Counted from the stretch's first letter, positions 52,270 to 60,904 are shown. The stretch is 64,000 bases of DNA from Bog-257 sp963805985 (GCA_963805985.1 CAWDWG010000005.1:186001-250000), one strand, 5' to 3'. The notes: generated by a model from the sequence alone, not told the origin. Translations and numbers: made by a program.

Positions 52270-52520
52270 AAGAGCCAGACCCTTCGGCAGGCTCAGGGCC
52301 GGCTCCGGGGCACCCGTGCACTGATAACGAACCGCAGGTCCCTCGGTCGGACTGAAGTCCTCGGTCGCGATGACAGATGCATGGCTAGTCGAGCTACAAC
52401 CCAGGTTAGCGTCCAAACGAAGGACGCGGTCCCTTCGGCAAGCTCAGGGCAGGCTCTGGGCACCGGCATACGCGCACCCGCGATCGACGCGGGCCGGAGG
52501 CCGGCGCTACAAGACAAGAG
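52270..52520. repeat. Repeat cluster downstream of lpdA
   Basis: This stretch contains 'cccttcggcaagctcagggc' twice (about 52278-52297 and 52430-52449), 'cgcaggtccctcggtcgg', and 'gcgggccggaggccggcgct' (52489-52508). No gene was recognised in this 390-bp gap. The first three repeats are the same families seen inside pcrA and mnmE. Confidence 0.68.
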
Positions 52521-52523
52521 AAG

Positions 52524-52550
52524 AGCCGGAGGACGAGCCTCCGGCTTTTT
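52524..52550. terminator. Hairpin terminator near the first PEP-CTERM gene
   Basis: AGCCGGAGG, loop, CCTCCGGCT then TTTTT on the plus strand. The T-run favours plus-strand transcripts (lpdA side); on the minus strand it is weaker. Confidence 0.6.
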
Positions 52551-52568
52551 GTTTGACGTGATGAAGTG

Positions 52569-53252
52569 CTATTTCATTAGCTTGCGGCGGATGGTGCCGA
52601 AGGCTCCGACCAGGCCGGTGCCCAGCAAGAGCAACGATGATGGCTCGGGAACGGTCTGGCCGGTGCTGCCGAGGACGTCGAAGGCGCCCAGGGTCTGCGT
52701 GCCGTTCGAGGTCCACTCGCAGTTGTTGCCGCCGCCATTTTGGCAGCCGAAGTTAGCGTAGAGATCCAGTCCGGTGACGCCTTGGCTATTCCAGTTCCAC
52801 GATTCCCAGGTCGTAGCGCTGAGGTTGGTAGGTCCGATGACCGGGAAATACTGATCGCCCGATGTCAGGCTGACGCCGGCGATGCCGGCGATGGTCACCA
52901 CGCCGCAGCACTGACCGAAGGCTTCGTTGGAGCTCAAGTTGTTCCACTGGTCGATGAGCGTGCCCGGCGAGTTGCCGCTGGCGGTGTAGAGAGCTGCGAA
53001 GAACGAATTCGGGCCCGTAACATAACCGATTCCAATATCGATCTGGCTAACACTTCCCGTCGCGCCGGCGGTGAACTCGTTGGCTGCGGTGAAGCTCGAT
53101 TCGCCTCCAGCAACCGTCCAGCCGCTGCAGCATTGATACACGTTGCTTCCGGTGCCAAGGTCAGTGAAGAAAGTTGTTTGAGCCATCGCCGGCAGACTGC
53201 CGATGCAGAGTGCGAAGGCCAGGAGACAAGGCGACCACGCTAATTTCCTCAT
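52569..53252 (-). CDS. PEP-CTERM surface protein, paralogue 1
   Basis: Signal peptide (KLAWSPCLLAFALCIGSLPAMAQ), mature domain with VYQCCSGWTVAGG, FGQCCGVVTIAGI and YANFGCQNGGG, then the C-terminal PEP-CTERM tripartite tail (VPEPSSLLLLGTG, hydrophobic helix, IRRKLMK) that exosortase cleaves and replaces. The middle domain resembles 'choice-of-anchor' beta domains. The ATG at 53252 has GGAG upstream. Unlike its neighbours it has ATG rather than TTG and lacks the conserved upstream block, so it may depend on read-through. Confidence 0.9.
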   Translation of the reverse strand: MRKLAWSPCLLAFALCIGSLPAMAQTTFFTDLGTGSNVYQCCSGWTVAGGESSFTAANEFTAGATGSVSQIDIGIGYVTGPNSFFAALYTASGNSPGTLIDQWNNLSSNEAFGQCCGVVTIAGIAGVSLTSGDQYFPVIGPTNLSATTWESWNWNSQGVTGLDLYANFGCQNGGGNNCEWTSNGTQTLGAFDVLGSTGQTVPEPSSLLLLGTGLVGAFGTIRRKLMK

Positions 53253-53333
53253 GGGCTCTCCGCTTTCAATGATCGACGCGGGCCGAAGGCCCCGCATCAC
53301 AGCCGGCCGGAGGCCCGCGCTACCAGGAAAGAG

Positions 53334-53364
53334 AAAAAGCCGGAGGACGAGCCTCCGGCTTTTT
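53334..53364. terminator. Bidirectional terminator between PEP-CTERM 1 and 2
   Basis: AAAAA-GCCGGAGG-acga-GCCTCCGGC-TTTTT: a perfect hairpin with A-run left and T-run right, so it can end minus-strand transcripts of gene 2 and plus-strand ones. Confidence 0.85.
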
Positions 53365-53381
53365 GTTTGAGTGACGAAGGG

Positions 53382-54074
53382 TTATTTTGTCAGCTTGCGG
53401 CGGATAGTGCCGAAGGCTCCGACCAATCCGGTGCCCAGCAAGAGCAGGGAGGATGGTTCGGGAACGGTCTGGCCGGTGCTGCCGATGACGTCGAAGGCGC
53501 CCAAATTCGATCCGCTAAAGCTGTTCCAGTCGCAACCTGCAGCGCCACCAGAGGCGCAGCCGCTGCTGGCCTGAAGCAGAAGGCCGTTAGTGTTCGTGGT
53601 GTTATTGTTCCAGGCTGCCCACAGCGTCGAACTGGGGGTCTCAGGACCCATGACCAGGAAGTAGTCCTGACCCGAGGCGAGACTGATACCGGTGATGCCG
53701 GTGATGCTAAGCAGGCCGCAGCATCCGCCAAACTGCTGGCTGGCGCTGAGGTTGTTCCACTGGCCCAGCAAGGTGCCGGGCAGGTTGTTGCTGTCGGAGT
53801 AAAGCGCGACAAAGAACGAGTTTTCACCCGTGACATAGCCGATGCCGATATCGATCTGGCTGATATTACCGGTGGCTCCGGCCATGAACTCGTTGGCGTC
53901 GTACACGTAGCTGCCAAGGGTCCCGGTTCCGCCCATCGTCCAACCTGAACAGCAGTTGTATACGTTGTTTCCAGTACCGAGGTCAGTGAAGAAAGTTGTT
54001 TGAGCCATCGCCGGCAGACTGCAGACACAGAGCGCGAGGGCCAGGAGAGATAGCGACCACGCCAATTTCCTCAA
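53382..54074 (-). CDS. PEP-CTERM surface protein, paralogue 2
   Basis: The same architecture: signal (KLAWSLSLLALALCVCSLPAMAQ), VYNCCSGWTMGGTGTLGSY, a long beta domain with FGGCCGLLSITGI, and the tail VPEPSSLLLLGTG...IRRKLTK. The start is TTG with GGAGGAACCC upstream, as in paralogues 3 and 4. The middle cysteine pattern (SGCASGGAAGCDWN) differs from the others. It has the 58-bp conserved upstream block (54188-54245). Confidence 0.9.
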   Translation of the reverse strand: MRKLAWSLSLLALALCVCSLPAMAQTTFFTDLGTGNNVYNCCSGWTMGGTGTLGSYVYDANEFMAGATGNISQIDIGIGYVTGENSFFVALYSDSNNLPGTLLGQWNNLSASQQFGGCCGLLSITGITGISLASGQDYFLVMGPETPSSTLWAAWNNNTTNTNGLLLQASSGCASGGAAGCDWNSFSGSNLGAFDVIGSTGQTVPEPSSLLLLGTGLVGAFGTIRRKLTK

Positions 54075-54187
54075 GGGTTCCTCCTCCGATTCAAATCAAA
54101 CGTCTCGAGCTGCTCGATCCCGAATCCGCTTATGTCACAAAGGCTTACCAGACACAAGACCGATATAACCTTGTTGCAATTCGAATA

Positions 54188-54245
54188 CCGCTATAATTTA
54201 TTGATAACAAACGATTTTTCTTGGTACTAAGTGCAAGGTGTTGCA
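54188..54245 (-). promoter_or_regulatory. Conserved 58-bp upstream block of PEP-CTERM gene 2
   Basis: Read towards the gene, the block begins TGCAACACCTTGCAC and ends TTATAGCGG, and aligns without gaps to the blocks of genes 3 and 4. It contains a degenerate palindromic TGCA(N6)TGCA and, 25 nt on, TTATCA. Confidence 0.7.
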
Positions 54246-54454
54246 TTGGAGTAGGAGAAAGCGTTCCCCGAATTGGGATAAGAGCGCGGTTTTGGCAGAC
54301 GGTAGACCAGCGGTATGAGGGGGCTGGATGGAAGCTACGGACCCCAGGTTAGCCAAAAGGATGGCGAAGCTGGGGCGCCGGGTACCGAGTCGTGCAAGAT
54401 TCAAACGCGGGCCGGAGGCCGGCGCCGCTGCATTTCGAGTCGACGCTGCGGGCA

Positions 54455-54484
54455 AAAGAAAAAGCCGGAGACTAGCTCCGGCTT
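54455..54484 (-). terminator. Terminator after PEP-CTERM gene 3
   Basis: AAGCCGGAG, loop, CTCCGGCTT, followed in minus direction by TTTTCTTTT. It is nearly identical to the terminator of gene 4 (55583-55614), including flanks. Confidence 0.8.
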
Positions 54485-54506
54485 CTTGCTATTAAGCGAC
54501 GAAGGG

Positions 54507-55193
54507 TTATTTCATGAGCTTGCGGCGGATGGTGCCGAAAGCGCCGACCAATCCAGTACCCAGCAGAAGCAGGGAGGATGGCTCGGGAACGGTCTGACCG
54601 CTGCTGCCGATGACGTCGAAAGCGCCGATCGTAGTAACGCCGTTCGAGTTCCAGCTGCAGTTGTTGCCGGTGCCGTTCTGGCAGCCGCTGGTGGCATACA
54701 GGTCGGTGCCGGTAGCGCCGGTGCTGTTCATGTTCCACGCCTCAAACGTAGTCGCCGTGAGATTCGTGGGACCGATGACCAGGAAGTAGTCCTGGCCGGC
54801 GGTGAGGCTGACGCCGGTGATGCCGGTGATGCTGACCAAGCCGCAGCAGGAACCGAAGTTGGTGGAGCTGCTGAGGTTGTTCCACTGATCGATGAGCGTG
54901 CCGGGCGCGTTGCCGCTGGCGTCGTAGAGGCCAACGAAGAAGGAGTTAACACCCTCAACATAGCCGACGGCGACATCAATCTGGCTGACGCTGCCGGAGG
55001 CTCCGGCCATGAATTCGTTCGCAGCGGTGAAGCTGGTGCCCAGAGATCCGGTTCCAGAAACCGTCCAACCGTCGCAGCAGTTGTATACGTTGCTTCCTGT
55101 GCCCAGATCACTGAAGAAAGTTGTTTGAGCCATCGCCGGCAGACTGCAGAGAGCGAGAGCCAGAAGACAAAGCGACCACGCCAATTTCCTCAA
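54507..55193 (-). CDS. PEP-CTERM surface protein, paralogue 3
   Basis: Signal peptide (KLAWSLCLLALALCSLPAMAQ), VYNCCDGWTVSGTGSL, NFGSCCGLVSITGITG, TSGCQNGTGNNCSWN, and the tail VPEPSSLLLLGTG...IRRKLMK. TTG start with AGGAGGAACCC immediately before it. The leader (55194-55345) and upstream block (55346-55403) are shared with gene 4, and sequence identity to gene 4 is high, suggesting a recent duplication that included the terminator. Confidence 0.92.
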   Translation of the reverse strand: MRKLAWSLCLLALALCSLPAMAQTTFFSDLGTGSNVYNCCDGWTVSGTGSLGTSFTAANEFMAGASGSVSQIDVAVGYVEGVNSFFVGLYDASGNAPGTLIDQWNNLSSSTNFGSCCGLVSITGITGVSLTAGQDYFLVIGPTNLTATTFEAWNMNSTGATGTDLYATSGCQNGTGNNCSWNSNGVTTIGAFDVIGSSGQTVPEPSSLLLLGTGLVGAFGTIRRKLMK

Positions 55194-55345
55194 GGGTTCC
55201 TCCTCAATTCAAACCAAACATCTCGAGCTGTTCGATTACGAACCCGGATAGCAAGGCGGAAGGTAGACCATCTTGCCTGGGCCTTGCGTCCAAGACGCGT
55301 ACCCGGACGCAAAGCTGTCCTAAAGGGGAGGATGCAATCGGAGTT

Positions 55346-55403
55346 CCGCAGTAACATGATGATAACAGACGATATTCCATAGTTTCGAGTGCAATGGATT
55401 GCA
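55346..55403 (-). promoter_or_regulatory. Conserved 58-bp upstream block of PEP-CTERM gene 3
   Basis: Read towards the gene: TGCAATCCATTGCACTCG, then 40 nt ending TTACTGCGG. The same order and spacing as blocks 2 and 4; the near-palindrome TGCAATCCATTGCA lies at its start. Confidence 0.72.
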
Positions 55404-55582
55404 TTAGAGTGACCAAAGTGTTCCCGATTCGGGAATAGAACGGGGAAATTGGAGGGGAGGCGGATGATCTCAGGTTCGTCGATGAAGATCAAACGCGGGC
55501 CGGAGGCCCGCATTACAGCCGGCCAGAGGCCGGCGCTACACTCGAGGCCGGCGCCGGTGCATTTCGAGTCGACGCTGCGGGC

Positions 55583-55614
55583 AAAAGAAAAAGCCGGAGA
55601 CTAGCTCCGGCTTC
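55583..55614 (-). terminator. Terminator after PEP-CTERM gene 4
   Basis: AAGCCGGAG hairpin with a TTTTCTTTT run in minus direction. The flanks 'catttcgagtcgacgctgcg' match those of the gene 3 terminator. Confidence 0.8.
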
Positions 55615-55634
55615 TTGCTTTAAGCGACGAAGGG

Positions 55635-56330
55635 TTATTTCATGAGCTTGCGGCGAATGGTGCCGAAAGCGCCGACCAATCCAGTACCCAGCAGAAGCAG
55701 GGAGGATGGCTCGGGAACGGTCTGACCGCTGCTGCCGATCACGTCGAAGGCGCCCAGCGCGTTGCCGGTGCCGTTCGAGTTCCAGCTGCAGTTGTTGCCG
55801 GTGCCGTTCTGGCAGCCGCTGGTGGCATACAGGTCAAGGCCGTTGATGCCCTGGCTGTTCATGTTCCACGCTTCCCAAGTGGTGGAGGTCAGGTTGGTGG
55901 GGCCGATGACCAGGAAGTAGTCCTGGCCGGCGGTCAGGCTGACGCCGGTGATGCCGGTGATGCTGATCAAGCCGCAGCAGGAGCCGAAGTTGGTGGAGCT
56001 GCTGAGGTCGTTCCACTGATCGATGAGCGTGCCGGGCGCATTGCCGCTGGCGGTGTAGAGGCCAACGAAGAAGGAGTTCGTACCTTCGACGTAGCCGACG
56101 CCGACATCGATCTGGCTGACGGTGCCGGAGGCTCCGGCCATAAATTCATTCGCGGCGGTGAAGCTGTTGCCCAGGGTCCCGCTTCCACCAACGGTCCAAC
56201 CGGAGCAGCAGTTGTACACGTTGCTTCCCGTTCCAAGATCACTGAAAAAAGTTGTTTGAGCCATCGCGGGCAGACTGCTGACGCAGAGCGCGAGAGCCAG
56301 GAGACAGAATGACCACGCCAATTTCCTCAA
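55635..56330 (-). CDS. PEP-CTERM surface protein, paralogue 4
   Basis: Signal (KLAWSFCLLALALCVSSLPAMAQ), VYNCCSGWTVGGSGTLGNS, GSCCGLISITGITG, TSGCQNGTGNNCSWN, tail VPEPSSLLLLGTG...IRRKLMK. TTG at 56330 has AGGAGGAACC 4 nt before it; an upstream in-frame start at 56354 is less likely because the signal peptide then starts late. Closest to gene 3. Sorting by an exosortase is inferred from the tail; the exosortase is not in the window. Confidence 0.92.
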   Translation of the reverse strand: MRKLAWSFCLLALALCVSSLPAMAQTTFFSDLGTGSNVYNCCSGWTVGGSGTLGNSFTAANEFMAGASGTVSQIDVGVGYVEGTNSFFVGLYTASGNAPGTLIDQWNDLSSSTNFGSCCGLISITGITGVSLTAGQDYFLVIGPTNLTSTTWEAWNMNSQGINGLDLYATSGCQNGTGNNCSWNSNGTGNALGAFDVIGSSGQTVPEPSSLLLLGTGLVGAFGTIRRKLMK

Positions 56331-56481
56331 GGTTCCTCCTCCGGAACACATCAAACATCCCGAGCCGTTCGATTACGAACCCGACATGTGGCAAGAAGGT
56401 AAGCCATCCTGCCAAGGGGCCTGCGTCCAAGACGCGTACCAGACGCAAATCCGTCCACGTTTTAGTTGTGCAATTCAGGAA

Positions 56482-56539
56482 CCGTAGTAAGTTATTGATA
56501 ATACTAGATATTGTTACAGTTTGAGTGCAATCGATTGCA
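56482..56539 (-). promoter_or_regulatory. Conserved 58-bp upstream block of PEP-CTERM gene 4
   Basis: The perfect 14-bp palindrome TGCAATCGATTGCA (56526-56539) starts the block. After TTGCAC, 18 nt later, is TAGTAT, which could be a -10. It ends TTACTACGG. Blocks 2, 3 and 4 align ungapped over 58 nt. Confidence 0.74.
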
Positions 56540-56677
56540 GTAGAGTGGCCAATGTTTTCCCGGAAAGTGGTTCCGAAAAGGGAATTTTGGAGCGGTGGAA
56601 GTGCTGGATGGGCAGTAGTTTGCGCCGACAGGCACCGGCTACGACCCAGGTCTCGAATACCGCGAGACCGGGGGCAC

Positions 56678-56959
56678 CTGTGCAATCTGCGATGGAAGAG
56701 CCAGCGTGAGCGCGGAAGGATGAGAGTAATTAGCCCAGCGCGGAAGCGCTGGGTGCATTGGCCGAGAGAAAAACCGCGAGCCCCCTGGGGCGACAGGTCC
56801 TCGCGCGTAAACGATCCGTGCCTACCTGACTTCCGCCCCTGAAGGGGCTTTGAACTCTAATTGATGAAGCTGACCCAGCGCTTCCGCGCCGGGCTAATTA
56901 CTTTGTTCCTTCCAGAGGTCCCAGGTTAGCCCAAAAGATGGGCGAACCCTGGGGCACCG
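56678..56959. repeat. 282-bp direct repeat, copy 1
   Basis: From 'gtgcaatctgcgatggaaga' to 'cccaggttagcccaaaagat' plus a short tail. Nearly identical to copy 2 at 60560-60840. It contains a palindromic-ended sub-element at 56729-56899 (attagcccagcgcggaagcg ... cgcttccgcgccgggctaat), similar to the REP-type ends seen elsewhere. Confidence 0.85.
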
Positions 56960-57025
56960 CGGCACTGCAGCAGGGCGGGCGTCCAATAAGCTTTACAATA
57001 AAACGACGCTGCCGAATTCGATCCC

Positions 57026-58462
57026 TTGACTTTGAAGACCCGACGTCCCAGCCTGACGATTTCCTCATCGAACGAAGCGCCGCAGCCTTGCGAGAAAACG
57101 GAAGCCGGCAAGGCCGGCGGTCTTACCCGGCGCGAGATGCTGTCGTTGCTGGCGCGAGGCGCGCTGGCAGTGCCGCTCGTACAGGGCCCCCTCTTCGCCG
57201 CACTCTCAAGAACTCATCATCCGCAGGCGCAGGCCGCTCCGCCGGAAACGAGCCTGACCGACGAGCAGCTGCTGGAGGAGATTGTCAGCCGGGCGTTCGA
57301 CTTCTTCTGGAATGAGGCGAGTCCCAAGACCGGGCTGGTGCGCGACCGGGCGTTCGCCGATGGCGGCAGCGATCCGCGCAAAGTGGCCAGCATCGCCGCG
57401 ACTGGCTTCGGACTGGGCGCGCTGTGCATTGGGCATCGGCGTGGCTACCTGCCGCCGCACGAGATCGGCAGCCGCGTGGTGAAGACGCTGATCGCACTGC
57501 GCGACCACGTCGATCAGGTGAACGGCTTCTTCTTTCACTTTCTGGATATCGATACCGGCAAGCGGGTGCGGTTCTCGGAGGTGTCGCCGATCGATACGAC
57601 GATCCTGCTGTGCGGGGCGCTGACGGCGCGCGAATATTTTCGCGATGCGCAGATCACGCAACTGGTCAACTCGATTTACCGCCGCGTTAACTGGCAATGG
57701 ATGATGAATGGCGGGACGACGTTTGCGATGGGCTGGACGCCGGAGTACAAGTTCATCGGCGCGCGCTGGGACGTCTACTGCGAGCTGATGATGATGTATC
57801 TGCTGGCGATTGCGGCCCCGGTGTACAACATTCCCGCGTCGTCGTGGAATGCGTTCTCGCGGCCGGTGATGGAGTTTGAAGGCTACAACTACATCAGCGG
57901 GCCCGATCCGCTGTTCGTGCATCAGTATTCGCACGCGTGGTTCGACTTCCGCAATGTGCGCGACGCGTACACAAATTACTTCGACAACTCGGCGACCGCG
58001 ACCTACGCGCACAAGCTGTTCTGCCAGTCGATCCGCTGGCGCTTTCCCGATTACGACGACAACACGTGGGGGATCACCGCGTCGGATTCGCGGCTGGGCT
58101 ACCAGGCGTGGGGAGGGCCGCCGGAGATCGGATACATCGACGGGACCGTGGTGCCGTGCGCGGCGGGAGGGTCGGTGCCGTTTATGCCGAAGGAGACGAT
58201 TGCGGTGCTGGCGAATCTCTACAACAAGTACAGCGGGCGGGCGTGGAAGAAGTACGGGTTTGTGGATGCGTTCAATCCGCGGACGAGCTGGACCGATCTG
58301 GATGTGCTGGGGATCGATCAGGGGATCACGATGCTGATGGTGGAGAACTATCGCACCGCGTTCCTCTGGGACACGTTCATGCGCGGGCATGAGGCGCAGC
58401 GCGCGATGAAGATGGTGGGGTTCCAGGGGACGAAACCACCCACGCAGGCGAACCCGGCTTGA
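57026..58462 (+). CDS. Tat-exported glucoamylase-like (GH144-like) protein
   Basis: The N-terminus has a twin-arginine signal (TRREMLSLLARGALAVPL, residues about 34-51). The mature part is the (alpha/alpha) barrel of the Glycoamylase domain (PF10091; family relative of GH144 beta-1,2-glucanases), with blocks ASIAATGFGLGALCIGH, TEYKFIGARWDVY-like WTPEYKFIG, YISGPDPLFVHQYSHAWFDFR and NPRTSWTDLDVLGIDQGITM. Substrate is an inference (beta-glucan). Start TTG at 57026. The 66-bp 3' end is duplicated downstream. The gene lies between the two copies of the 282-bp repeat. Confidence 0.88.
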   Translation: MTLKTRRPSLTISSSNEAPQPCEKTEAGKAGGLTRREMLSLLARGALAVPLVQGPLFAALSRTHHPQAQAAPPETSLTDEQLLEEIVSRAFDFFWNEASPKTGLVRDRAFADGGSDPRKVASIAATGFGLGALCIGHRRGYLPPHEIGSRVVKTLIALRDHVDQVNGFFFHFLDIDTGKRVRFSEVSPIDTTILLCGALTAREYFRDAQITQLVNSIYRRVNWQWMMNGGTTFAMGWTPEYKFIGARWDVYCELMMMYLLAIAAPVYNIPASSWNAFSRPVMEFEGYNYISGPDPLFVHQYSHAWFDFRNVRDAYTNYFDNSATATYAHKLFCQSIRWRFPDYDDNTWGITASDSRLGYQAWGGPPEIGYIDGTVVPCAAGGSVPFMPKETIAVLANLYNKYSGRAWKKYGFVDAFNPRTSWTDLDVLGIDQGITMLMVENYRTAFLWDTFMRGHEAQRAMKMVGFQGTKPPTQANPA

Positions 58463-58776
58463 GCGGGAAACAACCCACTCAAGGCCAAAGGATGGCCTTG
58501 AATGGGGCACCCGTGCGATGAAGATGGTGGGCTTCCAGGGGACAAAAACACCGACGCAAACCAATCCAGCTTGAGTGGAGGTCGCAGGAAAATCCCCACC
58601 CAAGCAAAACGGCTTGGGTGGGGCACCCGTGGGACGAAAACACCCGCTCAAGCAAAACCCGGCTTGAACGGGGCACCCGTGGGTAATGCGTGACTGTAGG
58701 GGTCCTTCGACTGCGCTCGGCATTCGCCTCGCTCCGCTCAGGATGACAGATCGTTGGGATTGGGTATAACGAAGGT
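58463..58776. repeat. Duplicated gene tail and repeats before the GT-C gene
   Basis: 58513-58579 duplicates the last 66 bp of the preceding gene (gcgatgaagatggtggg, ttccagggga) with a few changes. Also 'tgggtggggcacccgtggg' and 'gaacggggcacccgtgggta', and the dispersed repeat 'ggtccttcgactgcgctcgg ... ctcaggatgaca' at 58702-58747. Confidence 0.8.
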
Positions 58777-60435
58777 ATGACCAGCGGCTCTCGAGTGACG
58801 ACCAAAGGCTGCAACACGGTTAGCCCACAGGGGTCGCCGGCGACGAGGTATCTGTGCCTTGTCGTGCTCATGGCGGCGACTCTGATCGTCTACTCCCCGG
58901 TGAAGCAGTATCCGTTCATCAACCTGGACGATCAGCCTTATGTCGTGCACAACGCCAAGATTCAGCAGCTGAATTGGGAGACGGTGAAGTGGTCGTTCAC
59001 CACCTTTCACTCGGCGAACTGGCATCCGCTGACCTGGCTGTCGCATGCCATTGACTACCACTTCTTTGCGCTCGACGCCGGGCGGCATCACGAAACGAAT
59101 CTGCTGCTGCACACGATGAATGCGATGCTGCTGTTCTGGGTGCTGGCCAAGGCGACCGGGTACAGCGGACGCAGCCTGGCTGTGGCCTTGCTGTTTGCGC
59201 TGCATCCCATCAATGTCGAGTCGGTCGCGTGGATCGCCGAACGCAAGAATCTGCTCAGCCTGCTGTTCTTTCTGCTCGCGCTCGTCGCCTATCGCTGGTA
59301 TGCGAGCCGGCCCCATGTGGGGCGCTATCTCTGGGTCGCGTTTTTGTTCGCCCTGGGATTGATGTCGAAGTCGCAGGTCATCACCTTGCCCTTCGTGCTG
59401 CTGCTGTGGGACTACTGGCCGCTGGGACGCGTGTTGCGCGGCGGCGATGTGTCCGCGGCAGTCCCTGAAGCAGCCGAAGTAATTCCGGCGAAGCGTCTTT
59501 CCTGGCTGGTGCTGGAAAAGCTGCCGCTGCTGGGGTTGGCTGCGGCGAGCGCGGTGATTACGATGAAGGCGCAGATTGCCGGCGGCACCACGGGCGGTGC
59601 GGTCAATACGTTTTCCTTCGGCGCGCGGCTGGGCAATGCCATCCTGGCCTACCTCCGCTATCTTTGGGCTGCGATCTGGCCGACGCACCTGGCGTTTTTT
59701 TATCCCCACGCCAGAGTTTCACCGCCCGCCTGGCAGGTTGCAGGAGCGGCGGCCTTGCTGCTGCTGATTACGTGGTGGGCCGTTTCGCGGCGCGATCAGC
59801 GATATCTTGCGGTGGGATGGCTGTGGTTCGTGGGGACGATGATTCCGATGATCGGCATCGTCCAGGTGGGCAGCCAGGCGATGGCCGATCGCTATGCGTA
59901 TCTGCCGTTCATCGGATTGTTTATCGCTTTCTGTTGGGGCATTGCGGATGGCGTGGAGCATTGGCCGTTTTCCAGGGTGTGGCTTCCGGCGAGCACCGTC
60001 GCAGTGCTGGTGCTGCTAAGTGTGGCCACACACCGGCAACTCAGCTACTGGTCGGACGAGCTTACACTGTGGGAGCACAGCGCGGAGGCAGTTCCCAACA
60101 ACTGGATGGCGGAAAACAAGATTGGGGAAGAGCTGTGGCGCCAGGGCGATCGCGAGTCGGCTATTTCGCATTTCCGTGCCGCGGCTGCGATGGAGCCACT
60201 GTTTCCGTTTCCTCACTTGCACATCGGGATCTATGAAGAAGAGCATCAGCATCCCCGCGAAGCGCTGCAGCAATTGCAGCAGGTCATCGACCTGACCCAG
60301 CCGTACGCCAAGGACACGCCGTTGATCCGGAGCAACGCGCTGGTTTATATGAGCTACGCGTATAACCAGCTAGGCGATTATGCCAATCAGCAAAAGTACG
60401 TGGACCTGGCAGCGCAGCAGCAGCAACGGCCCTGA
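58777..60435 (+). CDS. GT-C-like membrane protein with C-terminal TPRs
   Basis: About eleven membrane helices (CLVVLMAATLIVYSPVKQYP; SLAVALLFALHPINVESVAW; LLSLLFFLLALVAYRWY; and later ones), with the conserved WHPLTWLSH and YPFINLDDQPYV of the GT-C/TPR family common in Acidobacteria. The C-terminal roughly 110 residues are TPRs (AVPNNWMAENKIGEELWRQG; AISHFRAAAAMEP; YAKDTPLIRSNALVYMSYAY). Likely a lipid-linked glycosyltransferase, but not proven. ATG at 58777. It follows the glucanase-like gene inside the 282-bp-flanked unit. Confidence 0.85.
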   Translation: MTSGSRVTTKGCNTVSPQGSPATRYLCLVVLMAATLIVYSPVKQYPFINLDDQPYVVHNAKIQQLNWETVKWSFTTFHSANWHPLTWLSHAIDYHFFALDAGRHHETNLLLHTMNAMLLFWVLAKATGYSGRSLAVALLFALHPINVESVAWIAERKNLLSLLFFLLALVAYRWYASRPHVGRYLWVAFLFALGLMSKSQVITLPFVLLLWDYWPLGRVLRGGDVSAAVPEAAEVIPAKRLSWLVLEKLPLLGLAAASAVITMKAQIAGGTTGGAVNTFSFGARLGNAILAYLRYLWAAIWPTHLAFFYPHARVSPPAWQVAGAAALLLLITWWAVSRRDQRYLAVGWLWFVGTMIPMIGIVQVGSQAMADRYAYLPFIGLFIAFCWGIADGVEHWPFSRVWLPASTVAVLVLLSVATHRQLSYWSDELTLWEHSAEAVPNNWMAENKIGEELWRQGDRESAISHFRAAAAMEPLFPFPHLHIGIYEEEHQHPREALQQLQQVIDLTQPYAKDTPLIRSNALVYMSYAYNQLGDYANQQKYVDLAAQQQQRP

Positions 60436-60559
60436 GCCCGAGCCTTGCCCATTCACCATATCGATTACTGGTATGGAATACGGTGCAGGTGCGTCGGGAC
60501 CCAGGTTAGCCCAAGCGATGGGCGAACCCTTCGGCAAGCTCAGGGCAGGCTCTGGGGAA

Positions 60560-60840
60560 CCCGTGCGATCTGCGATAGAAGAGCCAGCGTGAGCGCGGAA
60601 GGATGAGAGTAATTGGCCCAGCGCGGAAGCGGTGGGTGCATGGCCGAGAGAAAAACCGCGAGCCCCTCGGGGGCGACATGTCCTCGCGCGTAGACGATCC
60701 GTCCCTACCTGACTTCCGCCCCTGAAGGGGCTTTGAACTCTAATTAATGAAGCTGACCCAGCGCTTCCGCGCTGGGCTAAATACTTCGTTCCTTCCAGAG
60801 GTCCCAGGTCAGCCCAAACGATGGGCGAACTTGGGGCACC
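60560..60840. repeat. 282-bp direct repeat, copy 2
   Basis: Same order and near-identical sequence as 56678-56959 with small differences (for example a different core near 60630). An extra 'cccttcggcaagctcagggc' repeat lies just before it, at about 60527. Confidence 0.85.
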
Positions 60841-60904
60841 GGCATTCACCATATAGAGAATCGAAAATCCTTACCCATACCGACACCCGCAACGGTGATC
60901 GGCG

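Noticed and set aside
56520..56560. Sigma-54-like GG-N10-GC spacing near the PEP-CTERM blocks 3 and 4
   Set aside because: Block 2 lacks the GG, and the middle bases do not match the consensus. The match is too weak to claim a sigma-54 promoter.
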